A program made the translations under genes and the position numbers. A stretch of 64,000 nucleotides of DNA from Streptomyces acidiscabies (GTDB lineage: Bacteria; Actinomycetota; Actinomycetes; Streptomycetales; Streptomycetaceae), in assembly GCF_020010905.1 (NCBI RefSeq), contig NZ_JAGJBY010000001.1, forward strand, positions 2,252,001 to 2,316,000. The letters are read 5' to 3'. Numbering within the stretch: the first letter of the stretch is position 1; each line of letters starts with the position of its first letter. Positions 14,595 through 22,867 of the stretch are shown here, piece after piece. A model generated the notes under the pieces. That model worked only from the letters and a program-made list of their open reading frames with translations. It had not been told where the DNA came from and did no database searches.

Positions 14595-16724
14595 ATGACG
14601 CAGACACCCACGGCCAAGGCCCCCGCGCAGGGGCAGGCGAGAGCACAGTTCACCGTTCCCGCCCAGCACCCCATGGTGTCGTTGCTGGGATCAGGCGACT
14701 CCCTACTGCGCGTGATAGAGACGGCCTTCCCGGCGGCCGACATCCATGTCCGGGGCAATGAGATCAGCGCGGTCGGGGACGTACGGGAAGTCGCCCTGAT
14801 CCAGCGTCTGTTCGACGAGATGATGCTGGTGCTCCGCACCGGGCAGCCGATGACGGAGGACGCGGTGGAACGCTCGATCGCCATGCTGCGGGCGAGTGAG
14901 AACGGGACGAGCGACGGCCAGGAGACCCCGGCCGAGGTGCTCACGCAGAACATCCTGTCCTCGCGGGGCCGCACGATCCGCCCCAAGACCCTCAACCAGA
15001 AGCGCTACGTCGACGCGATCGACAAGCACACGATCGTCTTCGGCATCGGCCCCGCCGGCACCGGCAAGACGTACCTGGCCATGGCGAAAGCCGTCCAGGC
15101 GCTCCAGTCCAAGCAGGTCAACCGCATCATCCTGACCCGCCCCGCGGTAGAGGCGGGCGAACGCCTCGGCTTCCTCCCGGGCACCCTGTACGAAAAGATC
15201 GACCCGTACCTGCGCCCCCTGTACGACGCCCTCCACGACATGCTGGACCCCGACTCGATCCCGCGCCTGATGGCAGCGGGGACGATCGAGGTGGCGCCGC
15301 TGGCATATATGCGGGGACGCGCGCAGCCTGTGTTCACCAACGTCCTCACACCGGACGGCTGGCGCCCCATCGGTGACCTTGAGGTCGGTGACCTGGTCAT
15401 CGGCTCCAACGGCGAACCCACCCCGGTTCTGGGCGTCTACCCGCAGGGTGAGAAGGACGTCTACCGTGTCACGGCTCAGGACGGCTCCTGGACCCTGGCC
15501 TGCGGCGAGCACCTGTGGACCGTCCGCGCGCGCGACGACAAGCGCCGTGACAAGCCGTGGCGGGTCCTGGAGACGCAGGAGATGATCGGCAACCTGCGCG
15601 CGGCGCACGCGCGCCGGTACGAGCTGCCGATGCTGACGGCGCCGGTGTGCTTCCCGGAGCAAGAGGTCCCCATGGACCCGTACGCGCTGGGACTGTTGCT
15701 GGGCGACGGCTGCCTGACCGGCTCCACGACGCCGTCCTTCGCCACGGAGGACCCCGAACTGGCGGTCGCCCTGGAATCGGTCCTGCCCGGAGTGCGGGTA
15801 CGGCACAAGGGTGGGCCGGACTATGTCCTCAACCGGATCAAGTCCCCCGGGGACGTCGTCACGCTGGAGAACCCGGTCACCCGCGTCCTGCGTGAACTGG
15901 ACCTCCTGCGGACGCGTTCACACACCAAGTTCGTGCCGGACAGCTACCTGTACAACTCCGCCGAGATTCGGCTCGCGGTGCTTCAGGGACTGCTGGACTC
16001 CGACGGCGGCCCGGTCACGCAGAAGGACCGGACGTGCCGTATCCAGTACTCGACGACGTCGATCATGCTCCGCGACGACGTGATCGCCCTCGTCCAGTCG
16101 CTCGGCGGGGTCGCGTACACACACCGCCGCATGGCTGAGGGACGTGAGCAGGGGAGCGCGCTGGGTGCGCACCGCCACGACGCCCACGTCATCGACATCC
16201 GCCTCCCCGAAGACATCGAACCCTTCCGCCTCGCCCGCAAGCGCGACAAGTACCTCGCGGCCGGAGGCGGCGGACGTCCGATGCGGTTCATCGACTCGAT
16301 CGAACCGGCGGGCCGGGAGGAGACGGTCTGTATCCAGGTGGCGGCGGAGGACTCGCTGTACGTCACCACGGACTACCTGCTCACCCACAACACGCTGAAC
16401 GACGCCTTCATCATCCTCGACGAGGCCCAGAACACCTCCGCCGAGCAGATGAAGATGTTTCTGACGCGGCTCGGGTTCGACTCGAAGATCGTTATTACCG
16501 GGGACGTGACGCAGGTCGACCTGCCTAGCGGGACCAAGAGCGGGCTGCGGCAGGTGCAGGACATTCTGGATGGGGTCGACGACGTGCACTTCGCGCGGTT
16601 GTCGTCGCAGGATGTCGTCCGGCACAAGCTGGTGGGCCGTATCGTCGACGCGTACGAGAAGTACGACAGCGAGAACGGTACGGACAACGGCGGCCACAAG
16701 GGCGGCCGGCCCAAGCGGAAGTAG
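14595..16724 (+). CDS. phoH: PhoH family ATPase precursor, interrupted by an intein
   Basis: 709 codons from ATG 14595. The extein (residues 1-242 and 600-709, 352 residues after splicing, the normal PhoH length) has an N-terminal KH-like region, Walker A G-P-A-G-T-G-K-T, and Walker B I-I-L-D-E-A-Q-N in the C-extein. The intein sits between M-R-G-R and T-L-N-D-A-F, just before Walker B, so no active ATPase forms without splicing. PhoH is a cytosolic P-loop ATPase linked to RNA metabolism, almost always next to ybeY, as here (12 bp downstream). The RBS is not strong: GGGAGGA lies 22 bases upstream, and an in-frame GTG at 14544 is an alternative start giving 17 more residues. Confidence 0.93.
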   Translation: MTQTPTAKAPAQGQARAQFTVPAQHPMVSLLGSGDSLLRVIETAFPAADIHVRGNEISAVGDVREVALIQRLFDEMMLVLRTGQPMTEDAVERSIAMLRASENGTSDGQETPAEVLTQNILSSRGRTIRPKTLNQKRYVDAIDKHTIVFGIGPAGTGKTYLAMAKAVQALQSKQVNRIILTRPAVEAGERLGFLPGTLYEKIDPYLRPLYDALHDMLDPDSIPRLMAAGTIEVAPLAYMRGRAQPVFTNVLTPDGWRPIGDLEVGDLVIGSNGEPTPVLGVYPQGEKDVYRVTAQDGSWTLACGEHLWTVRARDDKRRDKPWRVLETQEMIGNLRAAHARRYELPMLTAPVCFPEQEVPMDPYALGLLLGDGCLTGSTTPSFATEDPELAVALESVLPGVRVRHKGGPDYVLNRIKSPGDVVTLENPVTRVLRELDLLRTRSHTKFVPDSYLYNSAEIRLAVLQGLLDSDGGPVTQKDRTCRIQYSTTSIMLRDDVIALVQSLGGVAYTHRRMAEGREQGSALGAHRHDAHVIDIRLPEDIEPFRLARKRDKYLAAGGGGRPMRFIDSIEPAGREETVCIQVAAEDSLYVTTDYLLTHNTLNDAFIILDEAQNTSAEQMKMFLTRLGFDSKIVITGDVTQVDLPSGTKSGLRQVQDILDGVDDVHFARLSSQDVVRHKLVGRIVDAYEKYDSENGTDNGGHKGGRPKRK
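15321..16391 (+). mobile_element. Class 3 intein with LAGLIDADG homing endonuclease in PhoH
   Basis: 357 codons from GCG (Ala1) to AAC (Asn357), followed by Thr+1. Block A: A1-Q-P-V-F-T-N-V-L-T-P-D-G-W with Ala instead of the usual Cys/Ser nucleophile. Block B: W57...A-C-G-E-H64-L-W66. Block C: Y-A-L-G-L-L-L-G-D-G (121-130) and block E: L-Q-G-L-L-D-S-D-G (221-229) are the two LAGLIDADG motifs with both acidic residues. Block F: V-C337-I-Q-V; block G: L-L-T355-H356-N357. W66, C337 and T355 form the WCT set that defines class 3 inteins, which start splicing from the block F Cys. All motifs and the frame are intact, so both splicing and homing look functional. No obvious base-composition break at either edge. 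Confidence 0.93.
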
Positions 16725-16736
16725 CAGAACAGCGCC

Positions 16737-17234
16737 ATGTCGATCGACGTCAACAACGAGTCCGGAACCGAAGTCGACGAGCAGGCGGTCCTCGACATCG
16801 CCCGCTACGCGCTGGCGCGGATGAGGATCCACCCGCTGTCCGAGCTGTCGGTGATCGTCGTGGACGCCGACGCGATGGAGCAGCTGCACATCCAGTGGAT
16901 GGACCTGCCCGGCCCGACGGACGTGATGTCGTTCCCGATGGACGAGCTGCGCCCCCCGGCGAAGGACGACGAGGAGCCCCCGCAGGGGCTGCTAGGGGAC
17001 ATCGTGCTGTGCCCGGAGGTCGCGAAGAAGCAGGGTGAGGAAGCGCCGACGCAGCACTCCATGGACGAGGAGCTCCAGCTCCTGACGGTCCACGGGGTGC
17101 TGCACCTGCTGGGCTACGACCACGAGGAGCCCGACGAGAAGGCCGAGATGTTCGGCCTCCAGGCGGCGATCGTGGACGGCTGGCGGGCCGAGAAGGGCAT
17201 CACCGGCCCCTCTCCCGCGCCGACCGTCTCATGA
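16737..17234 (+). CDS. ybeY: YbeY endoribonuclease / rRNA maturation factor
   Basis: 165 residues from ATG 16737. [11 protein letters not shown] is the zinc-binding H-G-x-L-H-L-x-G-Y-D-H signature of YbeY, preceded by D-V-M-S-F-P-M-D. YbeY takes part in 16S rRNA 3' processing and 70S quality control in the cytosol. It lies 12 bp after phoH, and its TGA overlaps the next ATG (ATGA, 17231-17234), so translational coupling with the CBS-domain transporter is expected. Confidence 0.96.
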   Translation: MSIDVNNESGTEVDEQAVLDIARYALARMRIHPLSELSVIVVDADAMEQLHIQWMDLPGPTDVMSFPMDELRPPAKDDEEPPQGLLGDIVLCPEVAKKQGEEAPTQHSMDEELQLLTVHGVLHLLGYDHEEPDEKAEMFGLQAAIVDGWRAEKGITGPSPAPTVS

Positions 17235-18526
17235 GCGTCCAGCTCATCGGCGGTGCCGTCGCGCTGGTCGTCGTCGCCTGGCTCGCCGCCTGCGCGGAGG
17301 CGGGCCTCGCGCGCGTGTCCAGCTTCCGCGCGGAGGAGGCCGTCAAGTCGGGCCGCCGGGGCAGCGCGGGGCTCGCGCAGGTCGCGGCCGACCCGACCCG
17401 CTATCTGAACGTCGCCCTGCTGGTCCGGGTGGCCTGCGAGATGGCGGCTGCCGCGCTCGTGACGTACGCCTGTCTCCAGGACTTCGACCGGACGTGGGCG
17501 GCGCTGCTCACCGCGATCGGCGTGATGGTCCTCGTCTCGTACGTCGCGGTCGGCGTTTCCCCGCGCACGATCGGCCGCCAGCATCCGCTCAACACGGCCA
17601 CTGCGGCGGCGTACGTCCTGCTGCCGCTGGCCCGGATCATGGGCCCGATCCCGTCGCTGCTGATCCTCATCGGCAACGCGCTCACCCCCGGCAAGGGGTT
17701 CAGGCGCGGCCCGTTCGCCTCCGAGGCGGAGCTGCGCGCGATGGTCGACCTCGCGGAGAAGGAGTCGCTGATCGAGGACGACGAGCGCCGGATGGTGCAC
17801 TCCGTCTTCGAGCTGGGCGACACCCTCGTACGGGAGGTCATGGTCCCCCGGACCGACCTCGTGGTCATCGAGCGCTACAAGACGATCCGTCAGGCGCTCA
17901 CCCTGGCGCTGCGGTCCGGGTTCTCCCGGATACCCGTCACCGGGGAGAGCGAGGACGACATCGTCGGCATCGTCTACCTCAAGGACCTCGTCCGCAGGAC
18001 GCACATCAGCCGCGACGCCGAGTCCGCCCTCGTCTCCACGACCATGCGGCCCGCCGCGTTCGTCCCCGACACGAAGAACGCGGGTGACCTGCTGCGCGAG
18101 ATGCAGCAGGAGCGCAACCACGTCGCCGTCGTCATCGACGAGTACGGGGGTACGGCCGGGATCGTCACCATCGAGGACATCCTGGAGGAGATCGTCGGCG
18201 AGATCACCGACGAGTACGACCGTGAGCTGCCCCCTGTGGAGGACCTGGGTGACGACCGGCACCGGGTCACCGCGCGCCTCGACATCACGGACCTGGGCGA
18301 GCTGTACGGACTTGAGGAGTACGACGACGAGGACGTCGAGACGGTCGGCGGGCTCCTCGCGAAGGCGCTGGGGCGGGTGCCGATCGCCGGTGCCTCCGCG
18401 GTCGTACGCCTTCCGGACGACCGGACGCTGCGGCTGACCGCCGAGGCGGCTGCCGGGCGGCGGAACAAGATCGTGACCGTGCTGGTGGAGCCCGTCGGGG
18501 ACGACCCCGAGAAGGAGTCGGCGTGA
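17231..18526 (+). CDS. CNNM/CorC-type membrane protein (DUF21 + CBS pair + CorC_HlyC domain)
   Basis: 431 residues. The N-terminal DUF21 region (about 1-170) has three to four hydrophobic segments. Then a linker [14 protein letters not shown] with the family's [11 protein letters not shown] and [10 protein letters not shown], a CBS pair (about 205-325; [21 protein letters not shown]) and a C-terminal CorC/HlyC domain. Homologues export or regulate divalent cations, mainly Mg2+; the label 'hemolysin' often attached to them is historical. Placement after ybeY is the conserved phoH-ybeY-corC order. Its stop overlaps the following GTG by four bases. Confidence 0.92.
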   Translation: MSVQLIGGAVALVVVAWLAACAEAGLARVSSFRAEEAVKSGRRGSAGLAQVAADPTRYLNVALLVRVACEMAAAALVTYACLQDFDRTWAALLTAIGVMVLVSYVAVGVSPRTIGRQHPLNTATAAAYVLLPLARIMGPIPSLLILIGNALTPGKGFRRGPFASEAELRAMVDLAEKESLIEDDERRMVHSVFELGDTLVREVMVPRTDLVVIERYKTIRQALTLALRSGFSRIPVTGESEDDIVGIVYLKDLVRRTHISRDAESALVSTTMRPAAFVPDTKNAGDLLREMQQERNHVAVVIDEYGGTAGIVTIEDILEEIVGEITDEYDRELPPVEDLGDDRHRVTARLDITDLGELYGLEEYDDEDVETVGGLLAKALGRVPIAGASAVVRLPDDRTLRLTAEAAAGRRNKIVTVLVEPVGDDPEKESA

Positions 18527-18882
18527 CCCCGGAGCAACTCCGTTCCCTGTGCCTGTCGTTCAACGCGTCCGTCGAGGACTTCCCGTTCTCGCCGGAGGTC
18601 TCCGTCTTCAAGGTCTGCGGCAAACTGTTCGCGTTGAGCTGGATGGACGCCGTACCCCTGAAGGTCAACCTCAAGTGCGACCCTGACGACGCTGTACGCC
18701 TCCGGGGGGAGTACCCAGGGGTGATCACTCCCGGGTATCACATGAACAAACGGCACTGGAACACGGTCGATCTGGCGGCCGGTCTTCCGGAGCGGTTGGT
18801 GCGGGAGCTGGTGGAGGACTCGTACGACCTTGTCGTGGCCGGTCTGCCGAGGGCGGAGCGGTTGCGGCTGGACCGGCCCTAG
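18523..18882 (+). CDS. MmcQ/YjbR-family protein
   Basis: 119 residues from GTG 18523, overlapping the previous stop (GTGA). The fold is marked by F-P-F-S-P-E-V-S-V-F-K-V-C-G-K-L-F-A, S-L-K-C-D-P-like L-K-C-D-P-D-D-A, P-G-Y-H-M-N-K-R-H-W-N-T-V and the C-terminal D-S-Y-D-L-V. YjbR-like proteins adopt a CyaY-like fold and are often called DNA-binding on weak evidence; the role is unknown. Translationally coupled to the phoH operon. Confidence 0.88.
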   Translation: MTPEQLRSLCLSFNASVEDFPFSPEVSVFKVCGKLFALSWMDAVPLKVNLKCDPDDAVRLRGEYPGVITPGYHMNKRHWNTVDLAAGLPERLVRELVEDSYDLVVAGLPRAERLRLDRP

Positions 18883-18893
18883 GGGGCTCCGCT

Positions 18894-20291
18894 TTGTCCG
18901 CGCTGTATGAATTCGCTTCCTGGGAGCCGCTGTTGAGGCTTGTGCGGGAGAGCAACCCGAAGCGGCTCGCCGCCCCCGAGGGGTATGTGAAGGGGCACAT
19001 CGGGCAGGGCTCGTGGAGCGTGCCGCTGCGCCGGGTGTACCCGCCGCCGGGGCAGGCGGCCCAGGTGTCGGACAACCAGGCGGAGTGGGACGCCGTCGAG
19101 CCGCTGCGCGCGGCGGTCGTCGCGGCCGGGGTCGAGCGGGTGTCGTTCCTCGTCCAGTGCACGGCCGAAGGGGCCACGACGCTGCGGCTGTTCGGGACGG
19201 GGCCCGACGTCGAGCCCGGGGCCGGCGGGCCGCAGGGCGGGACGATGATCCTCGCGGACGGCGCCGTGCCCGAGCCGTGGCGCAGGCTGCCCGAGCCGGC
19301 GCCGGACGCGGTGCCGGCGCCGTCGGCCGACGCGGGCGAGCTGGAACGGGTGCTGCGGGAACGGCTTCCCGACGCGATCGGGGCCACCGAAGAGGAGATC
19401 GCGGCGGCCGAGGCGCGGCTGGGTGTCGTCCTTCCGGAGGAGGTGAAGGCCCTCTACAGGGTGACGCGGGCCAGGTGGGAGGACTGGAGCACGGACGATG
19501 ACTACGCGGCGTCCCGGCACCACTGCGAGTCGGTGGGCTTCGAACTCTTCGGGCTGGAGCACGTGTTCGTCGCCGACGCCGAACACCGGGCGACGCCCTG
19601 GGAGTTCGCGGCGATGGAGGCCGTTGCGACCAGGGCCGACGACGCGGTGCAGCGGCTCGCCGGATCGCCGGGGTGGATCACCATCGGGGACAACGGCGGG
19701 GGTGACGGGATCGTCGTCGACCTGACGCCGGGGCCGCGCGGTCACCTGGGGCAGGTCATCCTGCTGAGCCACGAGGAGGACATGGGCGGGGTGCTGCTCG
19801 CCGGCTCCCTCACCGAGCTGATCGTGGACGGTGAGCGGGAGGAGGAGTACCGCGAGCGGGACGAGCTGCCCGAGATCGCCCGCATCAACCGGTACGCCGG
19901 GACGAGCGTCGAGGCTGTCGCCGGCCCGGCGCTCGAAGTGCTCTCCTTCGGTGTGTGGGACGGCGAACCGTTCAGCCTGGCCCCCGTGCTGGGCCTCCCG
20001 CGCCTGCGCACCCTCACGGCGTACCCGGGTACCCTCGCCGACCCCGCGCAGCTCGCCGGCCTCCCCGCCCTGGAGTACCTCCGCCTCCCCTACGAGGACT
20101 GGCGCACCCTCCTGGATGCGGACGCGGTCCCGGGCACCCTGCTGGCGGCGTCCATCGAAACGAACGGCGGCGGCCCCGACCACCACCCCCTCGCCCTCGT
20201 AGCCCTCACGTACGAGATCCTCACCCTCTTCGACCGCTCGGTGCTCCCGGTGGCGGTACTGGAGGGCGACCTGGGCCCGGCTCCGGCCTGA
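18894..20291 (+). CDS. SMI1/KNR4 (SUKH) domain protein
   Basis: 465 residues with a TTG start at 18894, eight bases after AGGGGG. The first ~150 residues have no family I recognise. About residues 155-310 form a SUKH domain: I-G-A-T-E-E-E-I-A-A-A-E-A-R-L-G-V-V-L-P-E-E-V-K-A-L-Y, and G-W-I-T-I-G-D-N-G-G-G-D. The C-terminal part contains short leucine-rich-like segments (L-P-R-L-R-T-L, L-P-A-L-E-Y-L-R-L). SUKH proteins are commonly immunity proteins of polymorphic toxins, but no toxin gene is nearby; in Streptomyces many stand alone in housekeeping operons. The 11-bp gap makes cotranscription with the phoH-ybeY operon likely. Confidence 0.83.
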   Translation: MSALYEFASWEPLLRLVRESNPKRLAAPEGYVKGHIGQGSWSVPLRRVYPPPGQAAQVSDNQAEWDAVEPLRAAVVAAGVERVSFLVQCTAEGATTLRLFGTGPDVEPGAGGPQGGTMILADGAVPEPWRRLPEPAPDAVPAPSADAGELERVLRERLPDAIGATEEEIAAAEARLGVVLPEEVKALYRVTRARWEDWSTDDDYAASRHHCESVGFELFGLEHVFVADAEHRATPWEFAAMEAVATRADDAVQRLAGSPGWITIGDNGGGDGIVVDLTPGPRGHLGQVILLSHEEDMGGVLLAGSLTELIVDGEREEEYRERDELPEIARINRYAGTSVEAVAGPALEVLSFGVWDGEPFSLAPVLGLPRLRTLTAYPGTLADPAQLAGLPALEYLRLPYEDWRTLLDADAVPGTLLAASIETNGGGPDHHPLALVALTYEILTLFDRSVLPVAVLEGDLGPAPA

Positions 20292-20311
20292 GCCGCTCGT
20301 ATGCTCTGACC

Positions 20312-20665
20312 ATGACCGACACCACCTCCCTCGACCCCGAGGACCGCAAGATCGTCACCCTGGCCCGTTCCGCTCGGGCCCGTAACGGTGTTCCGGAGGG
20401 GGCGGCCGTGCGGGACGGGACGGGGCGGACGTATGTCGCGGCGACGGTGGAGCTGCCGTCGCTGAAGCTCAGCGCGCTGCGTACGGCCGTGGCGATGGCG
20501 GTGGCGTCCGGCGCCGAGTCGCTGGAGGCCGCGGCTGTCGTGACCGGTGAGGGAGAAGTTGCCGACGAGGACCTCGCCGCCGTGCGGGACCTGGGGGGCG
20601 TGGGGACACCCGTGTTGGTGGCGGGGCCCGACGGGACCGTACTGCGGACTCTCGCCGTTGGCTGA
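20312..20665 (+). CDS. Cytidine deaminase-fold protein without zinc ligands
   Basis: 117 residues from ATG 20312, 20 bp after the SUKH gene. The pattern D-R-K-I-V-T-L-A-R-S-A-R-A-R-N-G-V-P-E-G-A-A-V-R-D-x-T-G-R-T-Y-V-A-A-T-V-E resembles the start of small cytidine deaminases, and the position matches the cdd-era neighbourhood of Gram-positive genomes. But the protein contains no cysteine and lacks the C/H-A-E and P-C-x-x-C zinc motifs, so it cannot be a normal zinc deaminase. It may be a structural or regulatory relic. Era normally follows closely; here it is 5 kb away. Confidence 0.7.
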   Translation: MTDTTSLDPEDRKIVTLARSARARNGVPEGAAVRDGTGRTYVAATVELPSLKLSALRTAVAMAVASGAESLEAAAVVTGEGEVADEDLAAVRDLGGVGTPVLVAGPDGTVLRTLAVG

Positions 20666-20815
20666 AAAGGGGCCTTGCCCTCGCTCGTCTCCCACGCATC
20701 AATGGAGCCGTTGATTCCGACGGGCCGTCAGATCTCCTCACCGGGGCCGGAGTCCGCACCCTCCCGCCCCGATCGGCCGTCCGTCTCTCCCCCCCCGGAA
20801 GGAGCCGGAAACTCC

Positions 20816-21289
20816 ATGAGAGGCAAGCGAATCGGATCAGGTGCGGCACTGCTGGCCGGGGCCCTCGCGGTCACCGGGCTGGCGCTCGCTCCCACGGCTG
20901 TCGCCGTGAGCCCCACGACGGCGACGTTCACCGCCAGTTGCGGCATCTTCGGCGGTGGCTCGGCCACCCTCACGGCGACCCAGAACGGGACCGCCGCCAC
21001 CCTCACCCTGTCCACGGCGGCGGTCAAGGCGCCGCTCCCGATCGGCGCGAACAGCATCAACTCCACGCTCACGATGACGAATTCGACGGGTGCGAACCGG
21101 GTCTTCACCGGTAACGCGAACCCGGCGATGGCCATCAACGACCCGATCACCGTCGGCCCGCTGAACGGCACCGTCGCCTCGGGCGACAGCCTGGACATCT
21201 TCGGCGGCGGCCTCACGATGGTCGTCTTCGGCGTCACGGTCACCTGTACGGCGACCGGCCACCAGTCCGCGCCGTTCGTCTACAGCTGA
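20816..21289 (+). CDS. Small secreted protein of the WxL/DUF916-like cassette
   Basis: 157 residues from ATG 20816, 11 bases after GGAAGGAG. A clear signal peptide (R-G-K-R, hydrophobic core, cleavage near T-A-V-A) is followed by a beta-rich Thr/Ser/Asn/Gly domain with two Cys (A-S-C-G-I-F-G-G-G and T-V-T-C-T-A-T-G-H), probably disulfide-bonded. No family recognised. It is followed by a strong hairpin (21313-21348) and then two genes of WxL-like and DUF916-like type, so it is likely a companion surface component. The 150 bp upstream include an ATCAA-N8-TTGAT inverted repeat (20698-20715) that could be part of its promoter. Confidence 0.75.
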   Translation: MRGKRIGSGAALLAGALAVTGLALAPTAVAVSPTTATFTASCGIFGGGSATLTATQNGTAATLTLSTAAVKAPLPIGANSINSTLTMTNSTGANRVFTGNANPAMAINDPITVGPLNGTVASGDSLDIFGGGLTMVVFGVTVTCTATGHQSAPFVYS

Positions 21290-21312
21290 ACCCTCGCACC
21301 TGCGAAGTGAGT

Positions 21313-21348
21313 TGACGGTCTGTCAGTTCTGTAGCTGACCGACCGTCA
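21313..21348 (+). terminator. Hairpin between secreted-protein genes
   Basis: TGACGGTCTGTCAG (21313-21326) pairs with CTGACCGACCGTCA (21335-21348) with one mismatch and an 8-base loop. It may terminate or attenuate transcription between the 20816 and 21458 genes. The TGAC-rich arms could alternatively be a protein operator. Confidence 0.6.
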
Positions 21349-21457
21349 GCTTTGTCCGCCGAGTCCATTGACTTCTTCGGCCGCCTCCACGTCAATGCCC
21401 CCTGTCGGCGCAGAAGAGCCGCTGCGCCTTCACCCCAAGAAGGAGGGGGCACCACCC

Positions 21458-22777
21458 ATGGGTCGCACACCCACCCGAAGACGGCGTCTGGTCTCACTGC
21501 TCGGGACGGCCGCGCTCGCGCTCGGCGCGGGCGGCGCGCTCGCCGGCCCCGCGTCGGCCGCGACGAACGTCGACTTCCCCACCCACTGCATCCCCCCGGC
21601 GGTCGCCGGGATACCGCCGATCGACGGCACCACCACCGCGAAGATCGCCGTCGACAACACGTCGCCCAAGGTCGGCGACACCGTCAACGTCACCTACACG
21701 GTGGTCACTCCGGCCGCCGGCAACCCCACCGACCTGGCTCTCCCGGCCGACATCATGACCCCGACCGGGAAGGTCACCCTCGGCGGCGCCCAGAGCGGCA
21801 GCTTCACGGTCGCCGGGCCCAAGAAGAACGATCCGGTGCCCGGCCGGGCGCCCTTCCCGTCGTTCTCCATGTCCGGGTCGTTCACCGTGACCGCGCCCGG
21901 CGCGATCACCCTCTCGCCCGGCGACTACAACATCCACACCAGCTACATCCTGGAGCTGGACACGCCCTGCACCGTCACCAGCCCGCCCGCACCGACCTCG
22001 GAGACGGTCACCGCCACGGCCAACCCGCCCGCCAACACCCGGACGATCTCGCTGAGTTCGGCAACGGGCGCGCCGGGTACGGCAGTTACCGTCAGCGGCA
22101 GCAACTTCACCGCCGGCGCGAGCGTCACGCTGGCCGGGCGCGCGGGGGCGAGCCAGACGCAGGACACGGCGACCGTGACCGCCAACTCCAGTGGCGCGAT
22201 CAGCGGTTCGCTCACCGTCAACGACCTGACCACCACCGGGATCGTCGCCTACGAGGGTGGCGCCTGGTCCGACACGAAGGGGGCTGGGCCGGCCGCGTAC
22301 GTCGTCGTCAACGACACGCCCGTACCGCCCGGCAGCCAGAAGCTCACCGCCACCGTCAAGGCCGGGACGCTCGCCATGTCCCAGGCCGGTGACTCGGTCG
22401 CGCTCTCCGCCGTCGACTTCGGCAGCGGCAACGCGTCCACCGGTGCGCTCCAGACCGTCACCGTCAAGGACTTCCGCGGGGGTCCCGCGGGGTGGTCCCT
22501 GACCGGGAAGGTCACCGACTTCACCGGGCCCGGCGCCAAGATCGCGGCGGGCAAGCTGAGTTGGACACCTTCCTGTGCCACCAAGGTGGGCTCGCCCAGC
22601 ACGTGTCAGGCGGGCAGCGCCGGCGCTGTCGGCAGTGCGGGCGCGACTCTCGCGTCCACGCCCGACGCGGCCGGAGCCGGCGGCGAGTTCACCGCTGGCG
22701 CGCAACTCTCCCTCGACGTACCGGCGTTCACGCCTCCGGGCAGCTACGCCGGCGTCCTCACCCTGACGCTGACCTGA
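21458..22777 (+). CDS. Secreted protein with C-terminal WxL-like domain
   Basis: 439 residues from ATG 21458 after AAGGAGGGGG. Signal peptide about 1-34 (ends A-S-A-A). An N-terminal beta domain (about 35-180) with a Cys pair, then an IPT/Ig-like domain (I-S-L-S-S-A-T-G-A-P-G-T-A-V-T-V-S-G-S-N-F), then about residues 295-439 resembling a Firmicute WxL domain: G-W346-S-L-T-G-K-V-T-D-F-T, L-S-W-T-P, and the end G-S-Y-A-G-V-L-T-L-T-L-T, comparable to the distal Y-x-x-x-L-T-W-x-L motif. WxL domains attach proteins non-covalently to peptidoglycan and pair with DUF916 proteins, one of which is encoded 90 bp downstream. Distant similarity only; structure-based comparison would settle it. Confidence 0.7.
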   Translation: MGRTPTRRRRLVSLLGTAALALGAGGALAGPASAATNVDFPTHCIPPAVAGIPPIDGTTTAKIAVDNTSPKVGDTVNVTYTVVTPAAGNPTDLALPADIMTPTGKVTLGGAQSGSFTVAGPKKNDPVPGRAPFPSFSMSGSFTVTAPGAITLSPGDYNIHTSYILELDTPCTVTSPPAPTSETVTATANPPANTRTISLSSATGAPGTAVTVSGSNFTAGASVTLAGRAGASQTQDTATVTANSSGAISGSLTVNDLTTTGIVAYEGGAWSDTKGAGPAAYVVVNDTPVPPGSQKLTATVKAGTLAMSQAGDSVALSAVDFGSGNASTGALQTVTVKDFRGGPAGWSLTGKVTDFTGPGAKIAAGKLSWTPSCATKVGSPSTCQAGSAGAVGSAGATLASTPDAAGAGGEFTAGAQLSLDVPAFTPPGSYAGVLTLTLT

Positions 22778-22867
22778 GCGCCGGGTTCTGACGGCCGGGC
22801 GTCCACCCCACTGGTCCGCATCCGCCCGACCGTCCAACTTCCCTTCGCACCAGGGGGGTTCGTCTCC

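Noticed and set aside
17231..18526. Hemolysin toxin
   Set aside because: DUF21-CBS-CorC architecture indicates a cation transport/regulation protein; the hemolysin name is historical.
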